NCBI RefSeq assembly: GCF_000741575.1
Contig: NZ_JGYV01000015.1
Location: forward strand, 1-43,019
Reading direction: 5' to 3'
Source of the DNA: Bifidobacterium cuniculi
GTDB taxonomy: Bacteria; Actinomycetota; Actinomycetes; Actinomycetales; Bifidobacteriaceae
DNA length: 43,019 bases
Part shown: piece after piece, positions 8,345 to 16,563 of the stretch
Position numbering within the stretch: position 1 is the stretch's first letter
Layout: every line of letters starts with the position of its first letter
Translations under genes and position numbers: made by a program
The notes under the pieces: model-generated
Database searches by the model: none
Told to the model about the DNA's origin: nothing
The model's input: the letters and a program-made list of their open reading frames with translations, nothing else

Positions 8345-8350
8345 TAGGAT
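8345..8350 (+). promoter_or_regulatory. -10-like box TAGGAT, leaderless start of the hydrolase gene
   Basis: TAGGAT is followed by 6 nt (GGTCAC) and GTG 8357. No ribosome binding site precedes the GTG. Confidence 0.5.
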
Positions 8351-8356
8351 GGTCAC

Positions 8357-10075
8357 GTGCAAGAACAGCTGAACGAACAGGACACCCCGACCGCGGACCC
8401 GGCGGACCGTCAGGCAGGGCAAGGCAAGGCCGAGTTCAGCCGCCTCAAGCGGTTCATGATCAGCCTGCCGATCTTCATCATCCTGCTGGGCATCCTGGTC
8501 ATCGCATCCACCAACACCCGCATCCAGGTCGACAACGACCCCCGTGGCCAGATCTTCGGGACCCTGACGTCGGACACGGCGGTCACCTTCGACACCGACG
8601 ACCCGCTGCCGCAGGAAGGCACCTACAAGGTGCGCGAATCACGCTACGTCATGGATGCGGTACAGCCGTCCACCGGCGAGGTCCAGCACATCAACGTGCT
8701 GGTGCGCGAGCCGGTCGGCGCCGGCACGGGGCTGCCGGGCATGGTGTTCATGCACGGTGCGGGCTACGGCACCTGCGACAACTCCTTCGGCGACGTGGCG
8801 GCCAGCATGTCCTCGGCGGGATTCGTCACCGCCGTCCTGGACAAGCCCGTCTGGTCCACCACGGACCTCACCCGCGACTACCCGGGCTCCGCGGCCATCT
8901 ACGACCAGGTCATCGACCATATACGCTCCATGGAGCAGGTCGACGCCACGAAGGTCGGTGTCTACGCCACCTCCGAAAGCACTTGGATCACGCCGTTCCT
9001 GCTCGAGACGGACCACGACGTCGCCTTCCAGGTGCTCCTGTCGCCCATGGTCTTCAACCCCCGGCACGCCCTGGCCTACCTGGCCGGGCAGAACTTCGCG
9101 CTCGCCGGCGCCAACGAGGGCTACCAGGCCATCGTGCGCCGAGCCCTGTCCCTCGACCTCGACATGTTCGGGCTGCACAACGTCGACATCCGCACGAGGG
9201 TGCCGGTGGCCTACTCGATCCCCACCTATGTGGCGTACGGCTCGAAGGACGTCATGACCGCACAGGTGCAGGGATTCAAGGAGATCCTCGCCCTGGCGCA
9301 CGAAGCGGGCAACTGGAACGTGACCCTGCGCAGCTACCCCGTGGCCAACCACGTGCTCCGTCTCGGCGACGAGGCGGAAGCCGGCACCCCCTTCGCCGAC
9401 GACTACGTGCGCGACACCCTCGCCTGGGCGGTCGGCACGTCCCGCGGCCTGACCCAGACCAGCGAACCGCTGGCGGGGACGCCGCTCTACCAGTCGATCG
9501 CCGTGCCGCTCGACCTGCATGCACGGCCGGCCCTGACCATCTACGGCACCATTGTCATCGTCCTGCTCGTCGTCACCCTGCTGGTCGCCCTGGTCATCGC
9601 CATCATCGCCCTGGTACGCCATGTCCGCTACCGCATCATGCACCAGGGTCATGCCCTGGGGTTCCAGTACCGCTTCGGCAGGTCGCTGATGATGCTTTCC
9701 GTCATCACCCTCGCCTGCCTCGCCCTGTTCCTGGGTGGCCTGGGCGAGGTCGTCATGGCCGTCGTCTACCTCGCCTGGGGCAGCGCGCCCCCCGAGGATG
9801 CCGGCATGATGTACTGGAGCTGGCCGGTCATCCAGGTCGTCTGCGTCTTCGTCGTCTGGGAATGGGCACGCGTGTTCACCGGCATGATCGAGGTGGCCTC
9901 CATGCGCGGCCTGCTTGGCTGGCCCCTGAAACGGGACGCCATCCGCGCCATCGTCAGCGGCAAGGAACCCGTGGTCGCCTCCACGAGGCTGGGACGCGTC
10001 CTGTTCTGGTCCACCACCGTCGCCATGCTGCTCGTCCTGCTCAGCTTCTCCTTCTGGGGCCTGTTCCTGTTCTAG
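8357..10075 (+). CDS. Membrane protein with extracytoplasmic alpha/beta-hydrolase domain
   Basis: This 572-residue protein has a charged N-terminus, one transmembrane helix (about 34-52), a hydrolase domain (about 90-360), and then four or so hydrophobic segments (about 394-420, 445-470, 488-503, 548-572). With helix 1 spanning the membrane, the hydrolase domain should lie outside. The oxyanion loop is HGAG (133-136). A plausible triad is Ser206 in YATSEST, Asp298 in YGSKD and His332 in VANH. The nucleophile elbow reads A-T-S-E-S instead of the usual G-x-S-x-G, so activity needs checking. I cannot name a substrate; the fold suggests an esterase or acyl hydrolase. GTG 8357 is supported by the upstream TAGGAT. 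recO follows after 22 bp. Confidence 0.65.
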   Translation: MQEQLNEQDTPTADPADRQAGQGKAEFSRLKRFMISLPIFIILLGILVIASTNTRIQVDNDPRGQIFGTLTSDTAVTFDTDDPLPQEGTYKVRESRYVMDAVQPSTGEVQHINVLVREPVGAGTGLPGMVFMHGAGYGTCDNSFGDVAASMSSAGFVTAVLDKPVWSTTDLTRDYPGSAAIYDQVIDHIRSMEQVDATKVGVYATSESTWITPFLLETDHDVAFQVLLSPMVFNPRHALAYLAGQNFALAGANEGYQAIVRRALSLDLDMFGLHNVDIRTRVPVAYSIPTYVAYGSKDVMTAQVQGFKEILALAHEAGNWNVTLRSYPVANHVLRLGDEAEAGTPFADDYVRDTLAWAVGTSRGLTQTSEPLAGTPLYQSIAVPLDLHARPALTIYGTIVIVLLVVTLLVALVIAIIALVRHVRYRIMHQGHALGFQYRFGRSLMMLSVITLACLALFLGGLGEVVMAVVYLAWGSAPPEDAGMMYWSWPVIQVVCVFVVWEWARVFTGMIEVASMRGLLGWPLKRDAIRAIVSGKEPVVASTRLGRVLFWSTTVAMLLVLLSFSFWGLFLF

Positions 10076-10097
10076 GACCCGGGAAGGAAGGTGGTCC

Positions 10098-10820
10098 ATG
10101 GCACTCTACCATGACGAGGGCGTGGTCCTGCGCACCGCCAAGCTCGGCGAGGCAGACCGAATCGTCACCCTCTTCACCGAACGGCACGGCAAGGTGCGCG
10201 CGGTGGCGAAGGGCGTACGCCGCACGAAGTCGCGCTTCGGCGGACGGCTCGAGCCCTTCATGCGCGTCGACCTGCTCCTGGGGGAGGGCAGGACCTTCGA
10301 CACCATCTCCCAGGCGGAATCCCTGGCCGCCTACGCGGGCGCCATCGTCGGTGACGTCGACGCCTACGCGGCCGCCAACGCCATCGCGGAGACCCTCGAC
10401 GACCTCGCCGGCACCGAACATGAGCCCGCACCGGCGCAATACCGGCTCCTCGTCGGCGCCCTGCACGCGCTCGCCACATGTCGGCACGCACCGCGCGACA
10501 TCGCCTGGTCCTACATCCTGCGGGCCCTGTCCATGGCCGGCTGGACACCCAGGCTGGATTCCTGCGTGGTCTGCGGCACGACCCGCGACCTGTGCTTCTT
10601 CTCCCCGGCTGCCGGCGGCATGATGTGCCGGCGCGACTACACACCCGAGGCGGCGCCCTGCGAGGAGCCGTGCCGCAGGCGTCTTCGTGCGCTCCTGGAG
10701 GGTGACTGGACGGCCCTGGACGGAACCGGCCATGACGACGTCCCGGTGGGGCAGGCCGTGCAGTCCTGGGCGCAGTACTACCTGGAGCGCCCCCTTCGTT
10801 CGCTGCGCTTGCTAGATTAG
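10098..10820 (+). CDS. recO: DNA repair protein RecO
   Basis: RecO helps load RecA onto single-stranded DNA with RecR in the RecFOR gap-repair pathway and anneals complementary strands. The 240-residue protein begins with the OB fold (DEGVVLRTAKLGEADRIVTL, then GKVRAVAKGVRRTKSRFGG), followed by the helical domain. A C-terminal zinc-finger-like segment has Cys156, Cys159 and a later pair around residues 167-178 (SCVVCG to MMCRRD). Length is typical. A purine-rich GGGAAGGAAGG precedes ATG 10098. It sits 22 bp after the membrane hydrolase gene and 5 bp before uppS, whose own -10 box overlaps the recO stop region. Confidence 0.9.
   Translation: MALYHDEGVVLRTAKLGEADRIVTLFTERHGKVRAVAKGVRRTKSRFGGRLEPFMRVDLLLGEGRTFDTISQAESLAAYAGAIVGDVDAYAAANAIAETLDDLAGTEHEPAPAQYRLLVGALHALATCRHAPRDIAWSYILRALSMAGWTPRLDSCVVCGTTRDLCFFSPAAGGMMCRRDYTPEAAPCEEPCRRRLRALLEGDWTALDGTGHDDVPVGQAVQSWAQYYLERPLRSLRLLD
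10813..10818 (+). promoter_or_regulatory. -10-like box TAGATT, leaderless start of uppS
   Basis: TAGATT lies at the recO stop codon and is followed by 7 nt and ATG 10826. The gene may therefore have its own leaderless transcript in addition to read-through from recO. Confidence 0.45.
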
Positions 10821-10825
10821 GTCGC

Positions 10826-11617
10826 ATGGCTTTTGATTCCGTTGATTACCGGTCGCTCTCCGTGCCCGCCGCCCCCTTCTCCGATCCCAGCATCATACCG
10901 GACTTCCCGAAGAACAAGGTGCCGCGGCACGTCGGCGTGATCATGGACGGCAACGGCCGGTGGGCCCAGCAGCGCGGACTGGTGCGCACCGACGGTCACC
11001 AGGCCGCGGAGCCGGTGGTCTTCGACACCATCGCCGGCGCGATCGAGGCCGGGGTGCGCTACCTGAGCCTCTACACCTTCTCCACGGAGAACTGGAAGCG
11101 CTCGCCGCAGGAAGTGCGGTTCCTCATGGGCTTCTCACGCGACATCATCCACCGCCGCGTGGCGCAGATGGACGAATGGGGCGTGCGCGTGCGCTGGTCC
11201 GGCCGCCGCCCGAAGCTGTGGAAGTCCGTCATCGACGAGCTCGAGGTGGCCATGGAGCACACCAGGCACAACAAGACCATCGACGTGGTGTTCTGCATCA
11301 ACTACGGCGGTCGCGCGGAGATTGCGGACGCCTGCGCGGCCATCGCGCGCGAGGTGCGCGACGGCCGCATCAAGGGCGACCGCGTGACCGAGAGGATGGT
11401 GGCGGAACACCTGTACAACCCGGACATCCCCGACTGCGACCTGGTGATCCGCACGTCCGGCGAGCAGCGCACCAGCAACTTCCTGCCCTGGGAGGCCGCC
11501 TATGCCGAGCTCGACTTCGTGCCCCAGCTGTTCCCCGACTGCGGCCGCAACGTGCTGTGGGATTCCATCGACCGTTACATCCACCGCGACCGTCGCTTCG
11601 GCGGCGTCAAGGCGTGA
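10826..11617 (+). CDS. uppS: Isoprenyl transferase (undecaprenyl diphosphate synthase type)
   Basis: This cis-prenyltransferase extends farnesyl or geranyl diphosphate with isopentenyl diphosphate to the long polyprenyl diphosphate that carries peptidoglycan precursors. The family core is intact in 263 residues. VIMDGNGRWAQQRG contains the essential Asp41. It is followed by LYTFSTENWKRS, the NYGGRAEI motif, and the C-terminal RTSGEQRTSNFLPWEAAYAE with its substrate-binding arginines. The N-terminal 30 residues are variable. The stop codon abuts the stop codon of the opposite gene with no spacer. It uses products of the MEP pathway encoded just upstream (dxr, ispG). Chain length cannot be read from sequence. 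Confidence 0.93.
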   Translation: MAFDSVDYRSLSVPAAPFSDPSIIPDFPKNKVPRHVGVIMDGNGRWAQQRGLVRTDGHQAAEPVVFDTIAGAIEAGVRYLSLYTFSTENWKRSPQEVRFLMGFSRDIIHRRVAQMDEWGVRVRWSGRRPKLWKSVIDELEVAMEHTRHNKTIDVVFCINYGGRAEIADACAAIAREVRDGRIKGDRVTERMVAEHLYNPDIPDCDLVIRTSGEQRTSNFLPWEAAYAELDFVPQLFPDCGRNVLWDSIDRYIHRDRRFGGVKA

Positions 11618-12676
11618 TCAGGATTCCCCGAGGAACTCGTCGGTCGCCAGGTCGCGGGACCGCGGTGCGGTGTGCACCACGGTCCCGTTCGCGTCCTCGT
11701 AGGCGTCCGACTGTGCCAGGAAGTCGAAGTACTCCTGGGTGCCGTCATAGTCGATGGCGCCCAAGGTGGCGGTGCCGTCGATGATCTGCTGGCGGTCGCC
11801 CCAGTACTGGCCTTCGATGATGGTCTTCATCGATTCCCTGACCAGCGTCGGGTCGAGGTTCGCCTCCGGTGCCTCGGCCACCAGGATGTCCGCGGCCTCG
11901 TCGCTGTGCTCGTAGGCGTATTCGTAGCCTCGCTGCGTGGCCTGCACGAAGGACTTCACGAGGTCGGGATCCTCCTTGATGAGCCGGTCGCTCGTGATGA
12001 TGCCGATGGAATCCGCGTTGCCGGGCACGCCGTAGTCGGGTTCGGTGAAGCAGTTGAGCTCCGGGCCGTTCAGCTGCGCCTGCACCCCTTCCCAGGTGGA
12101 GTAGAAGCCGCCGAAATCGGCGCGTCCCGAGCTCAGCGCCTGGAAGGTGGAGGTGCCTGCCGTCACCTTGTCGAAGTCGCCGGTGCCGCCGTCCTCCTGG
12201 ATCATGCGGCGCACCACGGCGTCGGATTCGCTCGAGCCGAAGGTCGCGAAGGTCTTGCCGTCGAAGTCGCGCGGGCTCGAGATCGCGGTGTTGGAAGCCA
12301 GCGAACACCAGATGGCGCTCGTCTTCTGCTGGACCTGCATGACCTCCTTGATCTGCGCGCCCTTCGTGGCATAGGTGCTCACGTTGGTCAGCGTCGAGAG
12401 CGCGAAGTCGGCGACGCCGCTGTTGACGGCCTGCTCGGCGCCGGCCTGGGAGACGGCGACGATGTCGACGTCGAGCCCGGCATCCTTGTAGTAGCCGTTG
12501 TGCCTGGCCGTGTAGACGCCGATGTGGTTGGTGTCGGGCGCCCACCAGAGCATGAAGGTGACCTTGCGCAGGTCGCCGTCGGCTGCCTGCGACGTGCCGC
12601 AGGCAGCCGACAGCAGCAGGAGGACGGCGGCGCACAGGGCGGCGAGGATGCGGTGGACGGAACGAAGTGATGTCAT
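11618..12676 (-). CDS. ThiY-like ABC transporter substrate-binding lipoprotein (pyrimidine precursor of thiamine)
   Basis: This lipoprotein of the NMT1/THI5-like family is the binding component of an importer probably for hydroxymethylpyrimidine or a related thiamine precursor. The N-terminal lipobox LLSAAC predicts lipidation at Cys26. The signature resembling ThiY (WAPDTNHIGVYTARHNGYY) follows at residues 44-62, with the family's GLDVDIV and AGAEQAVNSGVADFAL. It is 352 residues long, starting at ATG 12676 with a purine-rich leader. It lies 24 bp downstream of its permease. The ATPase gene expected for such a transporter is not in the window. The ligand is inferred from the family and from the thiamine genes some 7 kb away, not shown. 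Confidence 0.75.
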   Translation of the reverse strand: MTSLRSVHRILAALCAAVLLLLSAACGTSQAADGDLRKVTFMLWWAPDTNHIGVYTARHNGYYKDAGLDVDIVAVSQAGAEQAVNSGVADFALSTLTNVSTYATKGAQIKEVMQVQQKTSAIWCSLASNTAISSPRDFDGKTFATFGSSESDAVVRRMIQEDGGTGDFDKVTAGTSTFQALSSGRADFGGFYSTWEGVQAQLNGPELNCFTEPDYGVPGNADSIGIITSDRLIKEDPDLVKSFVQATQRGYEYAYEHSDEAADILVAEAPEANLDPTLVRESMKTIIEGQYWGDRQQIIDGTATLGAIDYDGTQEYFDFLAQSDAYEDANGTVVHTAPRSRDLATDEFLGES

Positions 12677-12700
12677 GGGTGCTCCCGGTGGTTTCGTCGG

Positions 12701-13498
12701 TCAGTTCTGGTCGAGTTCGAGGGTGTCGTCCTGGGCGCCGATGGCCAGCCGTTCGGCCAGCCGTACCGCAAGGAGCAGGATGGCGGTCATGAGGACGATC
12801 ACGACGGTTGCCGCGAAGATCAGCGGCGTCTGGAAGGAGTTGTAGGCGGCCTGCAGCCAGATGCCCAGGCCCTTGCGGGCACCGAGGTATTCCGCGGTGG
12901 CGGCCGTCGCGAACACGTAGGCCGCGGAGACGCGCATGCCGCCGAAGACCTGGCGTGCTGCCACGCGCAGCTTGACATGGAAGAGCGTCCATGCCCGGCC
13001 GGCGCCGCAGGTCATGGCGACGTCGGCGTAGAACCGCGGCACGGCGGCCAGACCGCGCATGGTCTGCACGGTGATGGGGAAGAGCGCGAAGACGGCGACG
13101 ATGACGACCTTGCCGACCGGTTCGAAGCCGAACCAGATGAGGAAGAGCGGCGCGATGGAGATGAGCGGCAGGGTCTGGGCGGCGGCGAGTAGGGGCATGA
13201 AGGCGGCATCCGCGGTCTTCGAACAGTACAGTCCGATGCCCAGCAGGATGCCGAGCGCACAGGCGACCAGGAAGCCGATGGTACCCTCCAGGAAGGTCAC
13301 GCAGGCCGCGGGCCACAGGGTGGGCCACGACCGTGTCACCGCGGAGACGACCTGGGTGGGGGAGGCGACCAGGGTGGACGGCGGCTTGGCGAGGTCCACC
13401 CAAAGCTGCCAGACGGCCAGCAGGAGGAGGACGGTGACGCTGGTCGGCAGATGGCGCCGAAGTGCCGAGGGTGCGTGGGGGTGCGATGCGTTCGCCAT
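12701..13498 (-). CDS. ThiX-like ABC transporter permease
   Basis: This inner-membrane permease is of the binding-protein-dependent type (SsuC/ThiX group). The 265 residues give about six hydrophobic helices. The cytoplasmic loop that contacts the ATPase is seen as LAAVPRFYADVAMTCGAG followed by VKLRVAARQVFGGMRVS. ATG 13498 is chosen for its AAGGTGG ribosome binding site; the frame is open further upstream but without a similar signal. It lies 128 bp after the LacI-type gene and 24 bp before the substrate-binding gene, on the same strand. With the ThiY-like protein it forms an importer lacking its ATPase subunit here; an ATPase elsewhere or a shared one is needed. Confidence 0.8.
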   Translation of the reverse strand: MANASHPHAPSALRRHLPTSVTVLLLLAVWQLWVDLAKPPSTLVASPTQVVSAVTRSWPTLWPAACVTFLEGTIGFLVACALGILLGIGLYCSKTADAAFMPLLAAAQTLPLISIAPLFLIWFGFEPVGKVVIVAVFALFPITVQTMRGLAAVPRFYADVAMTCGAGRAWTLFHVKLRVAARQVFGGMRVSAAYVFATAATAEYLGARKGLGIWLQAAYNSFQTPLIFAATVVIVLMTAILLLAVRLAERLAIGAQDDTLELDQN

Positions 13499-13601
13499 GA
13501 CCACCTTGCTTTCTGCGTACCGTACGCTGGTGACCGGGGTGCTGCGCAGCAAGGTGAGGAGTCTGCACACCGCTCGGTCAGAAAGGTTCGTTCGTTGTTG
13601 C

Positions 13602-13615
13602 GGCGGAAAACCGCC
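13602..13615 (-). terminator. Short hairpin after the LacI-type gene
   Basis: GGCGG and CCGCC form a 5-bp stem around a 4-nt loop 11 bp after the stop codon of the LacI-type gene. There is no T tract, so this is at most a weak terminator or attenuator. Confidence 0.25.
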
Positions 13616-13626
13616 ACCAGGACATC

Positions 13627-14685
13627 CTAGTACGACGTGTGGGCCGACAGTGCCCTGTTCGCCGCCGGGGCGTCCGGCGGCGTTCCCGCGACGGAAGCGC
13701 GTTCGATCAGCGGGCAGTGGAAGAGCGTCGTCTCGGCTGGCGGTATGGTGGCGTTTGCCGTGATGAGTGCCATGAGCATGGTGGCTGCGCAATACCCCAT
13801 GGCGGCCGGTGCGGGGTCGACGACGGTCAGCCGTGGCGTGAACAGATCCCCGAGGAAGGGAGGGCATTCGACGGCGACCACCGAAAGGTCCGTGCCGATG
13901 CGCAGCGTCCGGCGCGTGGCATGCCGGTAGACCTGCCATGCAGCCTGGCCGTCCAGACATACGAACGCATCCGGATGGGTCAGTCGGCACAGTCGTTCGA
14001 CGGCGGCATCCGAGATGGCACGGGACCGTGCCCGCACCAGTGTCGGGTCGAAGGCGATGCCCGCAAGCTCCAACGCCATGCGGTACCCCTCGAGCTGGAG
14101 GCGCCGACCGTCCCGCGTGCCGCACTGGCCGACGCAGGCGATCCTGGTGGCGCCGGATTCAAGCAGACGCCGGGTTGCGTCGTAGGCCGCCAGGCAATGG
14201 TCGGGTTGCACCGATGCATGCCGGTGCCCGCGGTCCGAGGCGTCCACCAGCACCAGTGGCGTGCCTCGCCAGGAGGCGGGGATGGCGATGTTCCGGTCGA
14301 TGCCGGACGAGACGAGCATGCCGTCCGGCATGAAGGCGCCGAGGGTATGCAGGGCCCCGTCAAGCTGGGAGGCATCGGTGACGGTCCGCGTGACGAGGGC
14401 ACTTCCGTGTTCATCCATGATGTGCTGGGCGCCACGCTGGATGCCCTCCTGGAAGCCGGGGCGGGGAAGCGGCGATTCCAACTGGACCAATCCGACCAGG
14501 TGGGTCCTGTGGGTGCGAAGGGAACGCGCCGCCACGTTGGGACGATAGTCCAGACGTGCGGCCGCCCTGCGGATCCGCTTGGCCGTATCTGCATTGACAC
14601 ATGTCGAATCGTGCCCATTGAGGACCCTGGATGCAATCGATACGGATACCCCGGCTTGGGCTGCGACTTCCCTCAAAGTCGTCAC
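13627..14685 (-). CDS. LacI-family transcriptional regulator
   Basis: This is a LacI/GalR-type repressor of 352 residues. The N-terminal helix-turn-helix is TLREVAAQAGVSVSIASRVL, followed by the hinge region YRPNVAARSLRT that contacts the minor groove. The periplasmic-binding-protein-like effector domain fills the rest (VGLVQLESP, GMLVSSGID, LVLVDASDR, CVGQCGTRDG). The GTG start at 14685 is set by a TATTGT box 7 nt upstream. It is upstream of, and in line with, the ThiX/ThiY-like genes, and downstream of the GH32 gene. LacI regulators normally sense sugars or nucleosides, so its target could be either neighbour or distant. No clear operator palindrome was found in the gap that follows. Confidence 0.88.
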   Translation of the reverse strand: MTTLREVAAQAGVSVSIASRVLNGHDSTCVNADTAKRIRRAAARLDYRPNVAARSLRTHRTHLVGLVQLESPLPRPGFQEGIQRGAQHIMDEHGSALVTRTVTDASQLDGALHTLGAFMPDGMLVSSGIDRNIAIPASWRGTPLVLVDASDRGHRHASVQPDHCLAAYDATRRLLESGATRIACVGQCGTRDGRRLQLEGYRMALELAGIAFDPTLVRARSRAISDAAVERLCRLTHPDAFVCLDGQAAWQVYRHATRRTLRIGTDLSVVAVECPPFLGDLFTPRLTVVDPAPAAMGYCAATMLMALITANATIPPAETTLFHCPLIERASVAGTPPDAPAANRALSAHTSY

Positions 14686-14692
14686 AAGGCCG

Positions 14693-14698
14693 ACAATA
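14693..14698 (-). promoter_or_regulatory. -10-like box TATTGT, leaderless start of the LacI-type gene
   Basis: Reading on the minus strand, TATTGT is followed by 7 nt (CGGCCTT) and GTG 14685. No ribosome binding site is present. Confidence 0.5.
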
Positions 14699-14742
14699 GG
14701 ACCGAAAGGCTACAAGGCACCCGCCATTCCCCGTCATGAAGA

Positions 14743-14779
14743 CGGTGCTGCACCATGTATGTGGCATGATGCAGCACCG
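14743..14779. repeat. Hairpin in the GH32-LacI gap
   Basis: CGGTGCTGCA and TGCAGCACCG form a perfect 10-bp stem around a 17-nt loop that itself contains two CATG words. It lies in the 272-bp gap between the GH32 stop codon and the LacI start. No T tract follows on either strand, so it is not an obvious terminator. An operator or RNA role is possible. Confidence 0.45.
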
Positions 14780-14856
14780 CGGGACGGGGCCGTTGCAGGG
14801 TGCGGAATCCCATGGAATCATTGGGGGTTGCTTCCTTCGTCCATGGGATCGCAGGA

Positions 14857-14878
14857 GGCGTGTCCCCCGTGACACGCC
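14857..14878. repeat. Hairpin GGCGTGTC/GACACGCC downstream of the GH32 gene
   Basis: This is a perfect 8-bp stem with a 6-nt loop about 80 bp after the GH32 stop codon. No T tract follows on the minus strand. The rest of the 14686-14957 gap holds no gene that I can support. Confidence 0.4.
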
Positions 14879-14957
14879 AAGCGCATATGGCATGTGGCGG
14901 GAGGGGACGGCCGCGAGGGGTGCCGTTGACTCTCATCCGCCCCATGGCCCTCGACGC

Positions 14958-16511
14958 CTACTCCAGTCCGTTACCGGCGAGTCGGTGCACCGTCAACGAC
15001 GGGACCGCCATGGAGCCCGACTCCGCCACCAGCCTGACGGCACGCGGTCCCTCGCCGGGGAAGGAGTAGGAGCTGAGCACCTCCCGGCCGTCGTTGACGA
15101 CCACCTCGACGCACCCGCGGTCGATGAAGACGCGCAGCCTGAGCTCGGCTGCCTCGAGCTCGTCCTTGCCCAGCGGCGCGACGCGGTAGCCCTTGTCGCC
15201 GTGCACGGCAGCCTGCCGGTCGATGACCACGGCCTGGAGCTGGTCATCGTACACGATTGCCGTGCATGAGCCGTCCGGCGTGGCGTGGACGTGCAGGCCG
15301 GCACGTTCCGCGGTCGTGTGCCGCAGGTCGATGGTCATCTCCAGTTCGATGGCTTCGGCGTCCTCGCAGACCGTCACCTCCTGGTTCGTGGGTACCTCGA
15401 CGGCGCCGAGGTCCTCGCGGGAAGTGCGCAGCCCGAGCTGCTCGGCAGCCGGCACGGTGCGCAGGACGTTGTCGGCGCCGAGGACGATCTCGCGCACCAG
15501 CGTCAGGTTGCCGCACCAGCCGTCCTCCTGCATGTCGATCGGCTCCACGAAGGGGCTCATCCACCCCACCATGAGCTGCCTGCCGTCCACGGTGAAGGAC
15601 TGCGGCGCGTAGAAGTTGTGGCCGTAGTCCCAGGGGCGGAAGTCCGTCTCCGGGACGAAGGCGTTGCCCGGCTGCCACGAGCCGACCAGATAGCCCGCGT
15701 TGTCGCGGTTGCGGTTCGCGAAGCCATGGGGACGGGCACCCTGTGCCGAGAAGCCGATGACCCACTTGCGCTCGCCGTCGGGGTTCACGATCGGGAAGAA
15801 GTCGGGGCATTCGAGCATGTACACGTCCGGGTCGGGGTGTTCGAAGAGTACGCGTTCGAAGGTCCAGTGCACCATGTCGTCGGAGGTGTACAGCCACATC
15901 TGGCCGCGGTGTTCCCTGGAGGAGACGCCGAAGGTCATGTACCAGGTGCCTTCGTGCTTGAACACCTTGGGGTCGCGGAAGTGATGGTCGACCTCGTCGG
16001 TGGGGCAGTCGATGACCATGCCGCGCTTGGTGAAGCGGGTGAGGGTGCCGTCGGTCGGTTCGGCGAGCATCTGCACCTGCCAGTCGCCGCCGGTGTTGTC
16101 ACGGCCGTTGGCCCAGCGGTGGCCCGTGTAGTAGAAGTACGGCTTGCCGTCGTCTCCGATGACAGCCGATCCGGAGAAGACGCCGTCCTTCTCCTGCTCA
16201 AGGCTGGGAGCCATCGCGATGGGCTCCCGCCTCCAGGTGACCATGTCCTCGCTGGAGACATGGCCCCAGTGCATGGGGCCCCACTGCGTGCCGAAGGGGT
16301 GCAGCTGGTAGAAGACATGCCAGCGTCCGTCGTAGCGGCACAGGCCGTTGGGGTCGTTGATCCAGCCGCCGTCGGAGGCGATGTGGTAGTGCGGGTACCA
16401 GCGGTCGTTGCGCGTCGCGCGCAGTGCCCGCACGCCGGCTTCGGCACGGGCCAGTCGTTCGTCGTGGTCGGCAATGGGGGTCGGGACGGGATCGGTGAGG
16501 GTGGTTGCCAT
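14958..16511 (-). CDS. Glycoside hydrolase family 32 beta-fructofuranosidase (sucrase)
   Basis: This intracellular GH32 enzyme hydrolyses sucrose and probably short fructo-oligosaccharides. The three catalytic motifs are present in 517 residues: WINDPNG with nucleophile Asp53, FRDP with transition-state stabiliser Asp180, and ECPD with acid/base Glu234. The C-terminal beta-sandwich typical of the family follows from about residue 345 (VFIDRGCVEVVVNDG). No signal peptide is visible, fitting hydrolysis after uptake by the adjacent permease. ATG 16511 has an AAGGAA ribosome binding site 52 bp after the permease gene. Bifidobacterial homologues prefer sucrose and short inulin-type chains. The exact chain-length preference cannot be read here. 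Confidence 0.92.
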   Translation of the reverse strand: MATTLTDPVPTPIADHDERLARAEAGVRALRATRNDRWYPHYHIASDGGWINDPNGLCRYDGRWHVFYQLHPFGTQWGPMHWGHVSSEDMVTWRREPIAMAPSLEQEKDGVFSGSAVIGDDGKPYFYYTGHRWANGRDNTGGDWQVQMLAEPTDGTLTRFTKRGMVIDCPTDEVDHHFRDPKVFKHEGTWYMTFGVSSREHRGQMWLYTSDDMVHWTFERVLFEHPDPDVYMLECPDFFPIVNPDGERKWVIGFSAQGARPHGFANRNRDNAGYLVGSWQPGNAFVPETDFRPWDYGHNFYAPQSFTVDGRQLMVGWMSPFVEPIDMQEDGWCGNLTLVREIVLGADNVLRTVPAAEQLGLRTSREDLGAVEVPTNQEVTVCEDAEAIELEMTIDLRHTTAERAGLHVHATPDGSCTAIVYDDQLQAVVIDRQAAVHGDKGYRVAPLGKDELEAAELRLRVFIDRGCVEVVVNDGREVLSSYSFPGEGPRAVRLVAESGSMAVPSLTVHRLAGNGLE

Positions 16512-16563
16512 GGTGTCGTTCCTTCTTGGTCGGTGCTCGGAATGGTATTGGTGCGGCTCGCGG

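Noticed and set aside
12700..13626. A possible TPP riboswitch before the ThiX/ThiY-like genes
   Set aside because: The 128-bp leader lacks the TGAGA and GACCC..TTTGAACC motifs that are clear at 22104-22199.
13627..14685. Degenerate or broken LacI gene next to an intact one, as a pseudogene
   Set aside because: The frame, helix-turn-helix, hinge and effector domain are complete at 352 residues, with a plausible promoter.
14743..14779. Hairpin as the terminator of the GH32 gene
   Set aside because: It lies about 180 bp beyond the stop codon and has no T tract on the minus strand.
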